A stretch of DNA of 64,000 nt, from assembly GCF_002161355.1 (NCBI RefSeq), contig NZ_NFHL01000001.1, forward strand, positions 682,001 to 746,000, in the 5' to 3' direction. This stretch comes from Lachnoclostridium sp. An76 (GTDB taxonomy: Bacteria; Bacillota; Clostridia; Lachnospirales; Lachnospiraceae). Shown one piece after another: positions 58,401 to 64,000 of the stretch. Position 1 is the stretch's first letter, and every line of letters begins with the position of its first letter. Under the pieces are notes generated by a model. The model was not told the DNA's origin. It did no database searches and saw only the letters and a program-made list of their open reading frames with translations. The position numbers and the translations under genes were made by a program.

Positions 58401-58629
58401 GCTGCTCTACCACCTCTACGGTCAGCGGCTCGATATAGACGCGGTCCGCGATGTCCTTATCCGTCATGATGGTCGCCGGGTTGGAGTTCAAAAGAACGAC
58501 CTCAAGCCCTTCCTCCTTCAGGGAACGGCACGCCTGTGTCCCGGCGTAGTCGAACTCTGCTGCCTGCCCGATGACGATCGGACCGGAACCGATGACCAGT
58601 ACTTTCTTTATACTCAAATCTCTTGGCAT
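55429..58629 (-). CDS. carB: Carbamoyl-phosphate synthase, large subunit
   Basis: 1066 residues: two homologous ATP-grasp synthase halves, 1-400 (LVIGSGPIVIGQAAEFDYAG) and 550-930 (LVLGSGPIRIGQGIEFDF), an oligomerisation domain between them, and a C-terminal MGS-like allosteric domain (FATSGTARALNAAG). Makes carbamoyl phosphate for arginine and pyrimidines. Stop-start overlap TAATG with carA. Full length, no damage seen. Confidence 0.97.
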   Translation of the reverse strand: MPRDLSIKKVLVIGSGPIVIGQAAEFDYAGTQACRSLKEEGLEVVLLNSNPATIMTDKDIADRVYIEPLTVEVVEQLILKEKPDSVLPTLGGQAGLNLAMELEEAGFLKANGVRLIGTTSETIKKAEDRLEFKATMEKIGEPVAASLVVENVDDGLAFANKIGYPVVLRPAYTLGGSGGGIAHDSHQLVEILENGLRLSRVGQVLVERCIAGWKEIEYEVMRDSAGNCITVCNMENIDPVGVHTGDSIVVAPSQTLGDKEYQMLRTSALNIISELNITGGCNVQYALNPDSFEYCVIEVNPRVSRSSALASKATGYPIAKVAAKIALGYTLDEIKNAITQKTYASFEPMLDYVVVKMPRLPFDKFISAKRTLTTQMKATGEVMSICNNFEGALMKAIRSLEQHVDSLMSYDFTELSKEDLMEQLSIVDDMRIWRIAEAVRRGIDYDTIFKITKIDRWFIDKIAIIVEMENALKNEELTPELLREAKRIEFPDNVIARLTGKSEREIHDMRHENGIVAAYKIVDTCAAEFAAETPYYYSVYGSENEVEETSGKKKVLVLGSGPIRIGQGIEFDFCSVHCTWAFSKEGYETIIVNNNPETVSTDFDIADKLYFEPLTPEDVESIVDIEKPDGAVVQFGGQTAIKLTEALMKMGVPILGTSAENVDKAEDRELFDEILEECEIPRPTGGTVFTAEEAKEVANRLGYPVLVRPSYVLGGQGMQIAINDNDIDQFIGIINRIAQDHPILVDKYLQGKEIEVDAVCDGTDILIPGIMEHIERAGIHSGDSISVYPAQSLTEGAKAKIAEYTRRLAKSLHVVGMINIQFIVCGEDDVYVIEVNPRSSRTVPYISKVTGIPIVPLATQVIIGKKIRELGYTPGLQPEADYVAVKMPVFSFEKIRGADISLGPEMKSTGECLGIAKTFDEALYKAFLGAGIKLPKFKNMIMTVRDEDQPEAVEIGRRFEAIGYHIFATSGTARALNAAGVKATPVRKIEQESPNLLDLILGHKIDLVIDIPAQGAEHSKDGFVIRRNAIETGVNVLTAIDTAEALITSLENTDIKKLTLIDIATV

Positions 58630-59699
58630 TATCTCGCTCCTCCCATCATCTCAATGAATCTGTCAAACAGGTATCCGGAATCCTGCGGTCCGGGGCATGC
58701 CTCCGGATGGAACTGCACGGTGAAAATGTTCTTGCCCACATAGGCAAGCCCCTCGTTGGTCCCGTCGTTTACATTCCTGAACGCCGGCACAGCCACTGCC
58801 GGATCGATGCTTTCCTCATCCACCACATAGCCGTGGTTCTGGGATGAGATATACACCCTGCCGGTCTTCAAGTCTTTGACCGGATGGTTCCCGCCGCGGT
58901 GTCCGTATTTCAGCTTGTGCGTGGACGCACCCGTAGCAAGCGCCATGAGCTGGTGTCCGAGGCAGATGGCGAAGATCGGGATGTCTGTGTTGTAGAGTTT
59001 TCTGATTTCTTCGATAATGGATGTGCAGTCCGCCGGATCCCCGGGTCCGTTGGAGAGCATGATACCGTCAGGATTGGATGAAATGATCTCTTCCGCGGTT
59101 GTGTGGGCCGGATATACAGTCACTTCGCAGCCACGTTGATTTAAAGATTTCGCGATATTATTCTTTGCGCCAAGGTCAAGGAGTGCGACTTTCTTCCCGG
59201 TTCCTTCGAGGACATATTTCTCTTCGCATGTCACTTTGGAGACAACATCCCCCACTGTGTATGCCTTCAGCTTCGGCAGGATCTCATCCAGATCATAATC
59301 CTCATTTGTAGTGATCATGCCGTTCATGGTACCCTTCTCCCTCAGGATCTTTGTCAGCGCGCGGGTATCGATCCCCGCGACCCCCGGGATATCCTGTTCT
59401 TCAAGGAACTCCTGGATCGTGCCTTCACAGCGGAAATTGCTGGGCATCCTGGACAGCTCTCTCACGATATATCCGTCCGGCCATGCCTTCTTTGACTCCA
59501 TGTCCGGCGTGATCCCGTAATTGCCGATCAGAGGATAGGTCATCACGACCGCCTGTCCCGCGTAGGACGGGTCTGTCAGCACCTCCAGATAACCTGTCAT
59601 AGAAGTATTAAAAACAATCTCGCTGATACAGTCACGCGTCGAGCCGATACTCGTCCCTGTAAATACTGTACCGTCTTCTAATATTAGAAACGCCTTCAT
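58629..59699 (-). CDS. carA: Carbamoyl-phosphate synthase, small (glutaminase) subunit
   Basis: 356 residues; N-terminal CPSase_sm domain (FLILEDGTVFTGTSIGS, NTSMTGYLEVLTDPSYAGQ) and class I glutamine amidotransferase with nucleophile Cys near 251 in FAICLGHQLMAL and the His-Glu pair in QFHPEACPGP. Feeds ammonia to CarB. ATG at 59699; 29 earlier codons are open but GGGTG lies just before this start. Downstream of a near-consensus promoter. Confidence 0.96.
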   Translation of the reverse strand: MKAFLILEDGTVFTGTSIGSTRDCISEIVFNTSMTGYLEVLTDPSYAGQAVVMTYPLIGNYGITPDMESKKAWPDGYIVRELSRMPSNFRCEGTIQEFLEEQDIPGVAGIDTRALTKILREKGTMNGMITTNEDYDLDEILPKLKAYTVGDVVSKVTCEEKYVLEGTGKKVALLDLGAKNNIAKSLNQRGCEVTVYPAHTTAEEIISSNPDGIMLSNGPGDPADCTSIIEEIRKLYNTDIPIFAICLGHQLMALATGASTHKLKYGHRGGNHPVKDLKTGRVYISSQNHGYVVDEESIDPAVAVPAFRNVNDGTNEGLAYVGKNIFTVQFHPEACPGPQDSGYLFDRFIEMMGGAR

Positions 59700-59833
59700 C
59701 TGTTCACCCTTTCCCTTCGTATAGATCAATAGCCAGCAATCTGAAAACCAGCCTTTTCCGGCTGTGCCGTTACATAGCAAAGGCACTCTTGGAGTCTTTT
59801 GATCCAGAGCGCCCTCGTTCTCAAATTGTAAAG

Positions 59834-59862
59834 ATTATACTACAACCGCGTTTATATTTCAA
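59834..59862 (-). promoter_or_regulatory. carAB promoter
   Basis: On the minus strand TTGAAA, exactly 17 bases, TATAAT. The transcript leader of about 130 bases contains a hairpin (ggcgctct / agagtgcc with inner gga/tcc pairs, about 59783-59815) but no T run after it. ArgR-like ttatgcat words are not present here. Confidence 0.75.
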
Positions 59863-60012
59863 TAAAAAATATTGTTATTTTTTTAACAACGCTGACGGAA
59901 AAAACTTTTCCAGGAAGCCCGGTGTAGTCTGATATATTATCCATACCGAGCTGTCCTGCCGAAAGACATGCCGTACGCAGGACAGCAGCATGTTTACACG
60001 GAGGAAAACAGT

Positions 60013-60609
60013 TTGGAACAGAAAAACCGACAGAAAAGCAGCCCCAGAGTCCTTACACTGTACAGGACACATGAACTCAGGGAAAATATATCCCCGGTCC
60101 TGGGGCAGAACGATACGTCTTATCTTGCATACTCCCCGTCCAGTCCCCGGGACATCTGCGAGCTTTCCGTAAAGCAGGCTCCGGATATCATCCTCCTGGA
60201 AACGGATACAGAGGACAACGGCTTATCTGTCATCCCCACGGGCAGGCAGCTCCGTCTGCATACCTGTGCGCAGCTTCTCCTGGTCAGCCGCTCGCGGGAC
60301 AGGACAGCAGTCATACAGGCAGGCACGCAGACTTTTGCCTCCGGATGTGTTTTCCCCGGACAGATGCCTTACCTGCATGATTTTATCCGGGATACCTGGC
60401 TGGGGGATACTCCTCAGAAGATCCTGATCCGGGAACTAATCCTTTCTTCCCTCACTCAGGCGGAGCGTAAAGTATTGGAAATCCTGCTTGGCGCCCCGAA
60501 TGATCTTCTCTCCTCCCCAAAAACGATCGCCAATCAGAAAACAAGCATCTTTCACAAACTTGGGCTGAAAAATTTCCAGGAAGTCAGACATATCTTCCGG
60601 AATTATTAA
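60013..60609 (+). CDS. LuxR-type regulator with a degenerate receiver domain
   Basis: About 198 residues from a TTG start with GGAGG eight bases upstream; an ATG at 59968 is in frame but lacks a site. The first 120 residues follow the receiver fold (RVLTLYRTHELRENI, PDIILLETDTEDNG) but the acidic pair is missing and the phosphoacceptor Asp position reads Glu (LLETD), so it should not be phosphorylated in the normal way. The C-terminal LuxR helix-turn-helix is recognisable: LTQAERKVLEILL, then SIFHKLGLKNFQEV. Faces the surface protein gene at 60673 (convergent). Confidence 0.8.
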   Translation: MEQKNRQKSSPRVLTLYRTHELRENISPVLGQNDTSYLAYSPSSPRDICELSVKQAPDIILLETDTEDNGLSVIPTGRQLRLHTCAQLLLVSRSRDRTAVIQAGTQTFASGCVFPGQMPYLHDFIRDTWLGDTPQKILIRELILSSLTQAERKVLEILLGAPNDLLSSPKTIANQKTSIFHKLGLKNFQEVRHIFRNY

Positions 60610-60644
60610 ATGGGTATCCTTCCTGAGGAAAGATACCCATTTTT
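60609..60644. terminator. Terminator between the LuxR-type gene and the surface protein gene
   Basis: aatgggtatcctt pairs with aaagatacccatt, T run after it. Serves the plus-strand gene and, 29 bases beyond its stop, the minus-strand gene. Confidence 0.75.
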
Positions 60645-60672
60645 CATTTCTGCTTTTGCAGCGCAGACTTTC

Positions 60673-62259
60673 TCATCTCACGCAACGTTTCTTTAAAACC
60701 AATATCCCTGCGGCAGCACCTGATAAGGCAATGCTGTACAGGATCAGCGGCATTTCACTGCCGTCACCGGTTTTCGGAGACGGCGTCCCTGCGTTTACGG
60801 CACTGTTTCCGCCAGCCTGATCCCCGCCGGTCAGCTCCGTATCATTCCCGTCTCCGCCGGATGGATCCGCGGGATCCTGCGGGTCTTCCTGCCCAGGCTC
60901 CGCCGGTTTCTCCGGATCAGGTCTCTCAGGGATCGTATTATCCACATCCGGTCCCTCCGCCAGCTTATCCGTGACTACGTAGTAAGAGCAGTGTGTCATG
61001 TCCTCCAGTCTTACAAACAGGCTCTCCCCATTAGGAGCCGACGGATCCATCTCCGTATACCATTGTGTTTTTCCTGAACACTGAAGTGTTCCCGCCCCTT
61101 CGTCATAGTAATAATAATATCCGTTCTGTGACAGATCTGCATTATCAAAGGCAAACGCAAGCGTTGAAAAATCCGTTCCTGACGGCAGCGGCCCGCTGTG
61201 CTGGAAATCAAGCATCAGCGTTCCGGCATCATTCGTAATCTTCCCGTTCACTGCCTCTACAACATCCCCGCTGACCGGGAACCTCACGATCAGATCGACC
61301 GGAGCCGTTACCTCTCCCATCTCACTTCCGTGGAAAGTCCACATATATGTAGCTGAAGCCTCCACTCCCGGGAATGTGATATGCAGATCCTTACCGCTCT
61401 CACGCACAGCATTGAGTGTCTCCGCAGACAGCTTGTACTCATTTCCGTGGTAATATCCCATACGGATATTTACTGCCTGCTCATCCGATCGCAGGTCTCT
61501 CTTTATCCTTTCCTCAGCTTCACTGATATCCGAATAGATCTTTGTATCATAATCCAGATCAGCAGGCGTCAGGATATAGTCTCCTGCATCCACTCCTGCA
61601 CTGAGCCCTCTGATCGTGCACCACCCGGCATAATCTGTATCCGTGGTCAATGCAAAACCGATGCGGTCCGTGATCCTGCCCCGGTCATGGTCATAAAAAT
61701 AAACATTCTGCACCCCATATTTTTCCGCATCCGGGATCGGAATTGACAGTTCTGCATTCTCAGGCAATTCTCCGGCATGAGCCATGGATACTGTTGCAAA
61801 TGCCACGCTGCCGTCGCCGATCACTCCGGCTGCCCCCTGCTTTATCTCAGGCACATCAACAGATACTTTCAGTTTAAAATCAGCTTCTTTACCGCTGCTG
61901 TACCCCCCTCTGATCCCCCATATATACAGAGGATATTTATCCGCGGCATTTTCATACACTGCCACACTGAGTATACCCCCATTCTCGCTCACCAGATCCA
62001 GGATATCAGCCGGCACAGATTCCACCGACTGCAGCACCTCAACATAGACTCCTGTCGCGTACGGACCGCTCATCGCCTCTCTGATATATTCCTCCGGCAG
62101 TTCCGCAACAGGCGTTATTGCAGGATTCACATCTCCCGCCCGGTCTGATATCACTGCATCGGCTGTCCATAGATCTGCCTCAGCGGCATTTACCGGCGCC
62201 GCAAGTGCAGATGCGATAAAGAACGCTGACAGCAGGCTGACTGCATGTTTCATTTTCAT
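60673..62259 (-). CDS. Secreted, wall-anchored surface protein (PKTGD sorting signal)
   Basis: 528 residues: signal peptide (KHAVSLLSAFFIASALAAPVNA), large globular region, Pro/Asp/Gly-rich spacer (PDPEKPAEPGQEDPQDPADP), SPKTGD motif, hydrophobic helix and KKRCVR tail. A region of about 150 residues before the spacer matches the surface protein at 33496-35172: FPGVEASATYMWTFHGSEM, LDFQHSGPLPSGT and THCSYYVVTDKL. ATG at 62259 follows GGAGG by nine bases. A TATAAT-like box lies 40-45 bases upstream (62295-62300). Function unknown; presumably attached to the wall by a sortase encoded elsewhere. Confidence 0.85.
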   Translation of the reverse strand: MKMKHAVSLLSAFFIASALAAPVNAAEADLWTADAVISDRAGDVNPAITPVAELPEEYIREAMSGPYATGVYVEVLQSVESVPADILDLVSENGGILSVAVYENAADKYPLYIWGIRGGYSSGKEADFKLKVSVDVPEIKQGAAGVIGDGSVAFATVSMAHAGELPENAELSIPIPDAEKYGVQNVYFYDHDRGRITDRIGFALTTDTDYAGWCTIRGLSAGVDAGDYILTPADLDYDTKIYSDISEAEERIKRDLRSDEQAVNIRMGYYHGNEYKLSAETLNAVRESGKDLHITFPGVEASATYMWTFHGSEMGEVTAPVDLIVRFPVSGDVVEAVNGKITNDAGTLMLDFQHSGPLPSGTDFSTLAFAFDNADLSQNGYYYYYDEGAGTLQCSGKTQWYTEMDPSAPNGESLFVRLEDMTHCSYYVVTDKLAEGPDVDNTIPERPDPEKPAEPGQEDPQDPADPSGGDGNDTELTGGDQAGGNSAVNAGTPSPKTGDGSEMPLILYSIALSGAAAGILVLKKRCVR

Positions 62260-62436
62260 CGACGTATACCTCCCTGAAATTCTATCATACGCCCTTATTA
62301 TATCACCCGGCTTTTTCCCGTAGTTCCTATATTTCATAGGGCGGCAAAAGATACAGGGAGGAACAGGATGAAAATAATTTCGGGTGACGAAAGTGACCTT
62401 GCTTTCCCCACCCAAAATACTCACGGAGCAGAAAAC

Positions 62437-63690
62437 TCACTGCTCTGTCTCCCAAATTACCGTTATCCGGCAGTGCTCTCCGCTCTCGATGTAAGTATAC
62501 CTGACGTTCTGCAGACCGTATACGGCTGCCACCGTCCGTGCCGCCTTTGGAAACAGATCATTGACCATTCCCTCCTTTGCCTCACTGTACACTGCATGAT
62601 CCCGGAATTTGCACACGAACATCGGCTCCCCTGCATAAATGCTCTCATTCATTGCATTCAGCAGAAGCTGAGGATCGTAAGCGTCATAATACGTCCCCTC
62701 CAGACGGTAATAATTCAGGTCATCCTGGCTGCATGCCGGGTACATGACTTCGCCGTTCTGTACATGATCCACTGAGATCTCTGCATCCGTACAGCACAGG
62801 TAGTCATAATTGATCACATTCTCCGGCAGCCTTTCCCCACTCTCCGCGGAATAAAAGACCGGATCCCCGAAGGTCACATCCATCTGGTAATACTCCCCGC
62901 CGCAGCTGACGATGTTCCATGCATGGGCGCCCTGTCCTTCGACAGTGCCGACCACATAGATCGCCCTGACCCCCAGCCTGCCCAGAAGATACTGGGCTGC
63001 CCTTGAATACCCGGCGCAGACGGAACGTTCTCCCACGAGGGCGCTGTAGATATTCTGGTTATCCGGAGCGTTTTCATCATAGTCAACCGTATTTACGATA
63101 TACTCAAATACGTATTTGATCCTGTCATATTCCGCTGCCCCCGCATCCACGCCCGACAGACATTCCCCCGCCGCGGCATCGATCTCTGCCTGCCTCTGGC
63201 TTCGGCTCTCCTCCGTACAGGAATAACCCGGATAAAATTCGGTATAACTGTCATAGACCGTCATTTTTGAACTGCCGTCGCACCAGAACAGTTCCGCCCG
63301 GTCATACAGGAGATACTCATACACTTTTTCCGGGTGGTCTTCCCGCCCCGCATGGAGCAGGATACATTCTTCCATATCCTGCACCCCCTGGAGCAGTTCT
63401 CTGTAAACCGTCTGCTCCTCCTCTGTGAGCTGCTGGTAATAGAAATCCCCCTCTACCTCCTCGATGGTCACGGTAAGTTCCGGGAAATCTGCCCCCTGCT
63501 CTGAGACTGCATTCACTGTCTCCTCCACCGCTTTTCCCGCTGCTCGCTTTAACATCCCGCCCAGCTCTGCCCCGGCCCAGGGCACTGCGTACGCCGCCAG
63601 GGCTCCCACTCCCGTAAGGAGCGCCAGGGCACAGAGGCATCCTGCTGCCCCTGTCCGTTTTCTTCTCCGTCTCCTTCTTCTGTCAGCCAT
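62437..63690 (-). CDS. Transglutaminase-like domain protein, membrane-anchored
   Basis: 417 residues: Arg-rich N-terminus (DRRRRRRRKRTG), one membrane helix (CLCALALLTGVGALAAYAVPW), a helical region, then a transglutaminase-like fold with Cys in RSVCAGYSRAAQ, His in GAHAWNIVS and Asp in QMDVTFGD. The catalytic triad is complete. Members act as extracytoplasmic proteases or peptide-crosslinking enzymes; the substrate is unknown. AGGAG precedes the ATG. It lies between a wall protein and a peptidoglycan-binding protein, which fits an envelope role. Confidence 0.87.
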   Translation of the reverse strand: MADRRRRRRRKRTGAAGCLCALALLTGVGALAAYAVPWAGAELGGMLKRAAGKAVEETVNAVSEQGADFPELTVTIEEVEGDFYYQQLTEEEQTVYRELLQGVQDMEECILLHAGREDHPEKVYEYLLYDRAELFWCDGSSKMTVYDSYTEFYPGYSCTEESRSQRQAEIDAAAGECLSGVDAGAAEYDRIKYVFEYIVNTVDYDENAPDNQNIYSALVGERSVCAGYSRAAQYLLGRLGVRAIYVVGTVEGQGAHAWNIVSCGGEYYQMDVTFGDPVFYSAESGERLPENVINYDYLCCTDAEISVDHVQNGEVMYPACSQDDLNYYRLEGTYYDAYDPQLLLNAMNESIYAGEPMFVCKFRDHAVYSEAKEGMVNDLFPKAARTVAAVYGLQNVRYTYIESGEHCRITVIWETEQ

Positions 63691-63746
63691 GTCTCTCCTC
63701 TCTCCGTCAGCCGCAAAGGACCATTTATCCGATCTCTGTCCCAGTC

Positions 63747-64000
63747 TCAGGTAAGCTCTGCGATCCGGGACACTCCGACATAGATCTCGGAAATCTTATA
63801 CCATGTAGGATAATCCACTTTTCCAGTCGCCGGAAGCCCGAAAACGGACTGGAACTCTCTCACCGCCTGTTCTGTCGCTGGTCCGTAGATCCCGTCAGCA
63901 GTGATCTTCGGCAGGGCGGGATATGCCCCGGCGATCACGTTGAGCTGTTCCTGCATCTGCCGGACCTTTTCCCCGCTGGAACCTTCTTCCAGAGTATACC
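63747..64000 (-). CDS. Peptidoglycan-binding domain protein, C-terminal part, cut by the window edge
   Basis: The frame runs through the right edge. The last 84 residues hold a PG_binding_1 domain: GSSGEKVRQMQEQLN, then ADGIYGPATEQAVREFQSVFGLPATGKVD, followed by a short WYKISEIY tail. These domains attach enzymes to the cell wall; the part with any activity is outside the window. 56 bases upstream of, and probably co-transcribed with, the transglutaminase-like gene. Confidence 0.85.
   Translation of the reverse strand, partial: YTLEEGSSGEKVRQMQEQLNVIAGAYPALPKITADGIYGPATEQAVREFQSVFGLPATGKVDYPTWYKISEIYVGVSRIAELT

Noticed and set aside
59783-59830. PyrR attenuator or pyrimidine/arginine leader before carA
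   Set aside because: A hairpin exists but there is no U run after it, no competing antiterminator and no recognisable PyrR loop.

Overview
The window looks like a chromosomal segment of a Gram-positive, probably spore-forming anaerobe of the Clostridia, most likely family Lachnospiraceae; I cannot fix the genus. The reasons are consensus AGGAGG-type ribosome binding sites, moderately high GC with AT-rich promoters, a collagen-like exosporium-type protein, GerMN and peptidoglycan-binding proteins, surface proteins ending in a KTGD sorting signal, and several Lachnospiraceae-style families (Rpn/PD-(D/E)XK nucleases, AAA-ATPase-like/DUF1703 proteins). No rRNA, tRNA, CRISPR array or intact prophage was seen.

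Layout. 0-7 kb: 3' end of an IS4-superfamily transposase at the left edge, then a leftward DNA-uptake operon with an embedded two-component system (comEA, response regulator, histidine kinase, GerMN lipoprotein, comEC). 7-13 kb: a YdcZ-type transporter and the arginine operon argC-GNAT-argJ-argB-argD, with ArgR-like boxes on the argC promoter. 13-19 kb: a YefM/YoeB toxin-antitoxin pair, proA, a nitroreductase and fluC/crcB, a small CxCxxC protein, a nicotinamidase-like hydrolase, an OGG1-type glycosylase and a CcdA-TlpA fusion. 19-26.6 kb: a plant-glycoside locus (GH78 rhamnosidase, GH3 beta-glucosidase, AraC regulator) whose GPH transporter is a deletion pseudogene. 26.6-33.4 kb: two nuclease-family genes and a graveyard of truncated genes (miaA, a MarR-like tail, a nitroreductase, mutM, a two-component pair, bioA). 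33.5-38.3 kb: a three-gene module of a helical cytoplasmic protein, a transmembrane Ser/Thr kinase with an extracellular Ig-like tail and a wall-anchored surface protein. 38.6-49.3 kb: an amino-sugar (GalNAc/galactosamine-type) locus with a mannose-family PTS, AgaS, NagA, GatZ/GatY, an AraC regulator, a second YajC and an orphan membrane protein. 49.7-51.9 kb: collagen-like protein plus a glycosyltransferase. 52-53.5 kb: argG with ArgR-like boxes. 53.6-55.3 kb: a compact HipA-like kinase overlapping a HTH partner. 55.4-59.9 kb: carB and carA behind a near-consensus promoter. 60-64 kb: a LuxR-type regulator with a degenerate receiver, a second KTGD surface protein, a transglutaminase-like protein and a peptidoglycan-binding protein cut by the right edge.

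How they work together. argCJBD, argG and carAB supply most of arginine synthesis (argF, argH and argR are not here); argC and argG share TTATGCAT/TTGCATAA boxes that overlap their promoters. In the amino-sugar locus, PTS uptake gives a 6-phosphate that NagA can deacetylate and AgaS deaminate/isomerise to tagatose-6-phosphate; a kinase not in this window must make the bisphosphate that GatY/GatZ cleave. TTTGCAyTTTTT motifs in front of the PTS operon, between gatZ and gatY and in front of nagA are candidate sites for the AraC regulator encoded in the locus. The least described candidates for new biology are the kinase/surface-protein module at 33.5-38.3 kb, the HipA-like/HTH pair at 53.6-55.3 kb and the orphan membrane protein inside the PTS operon.
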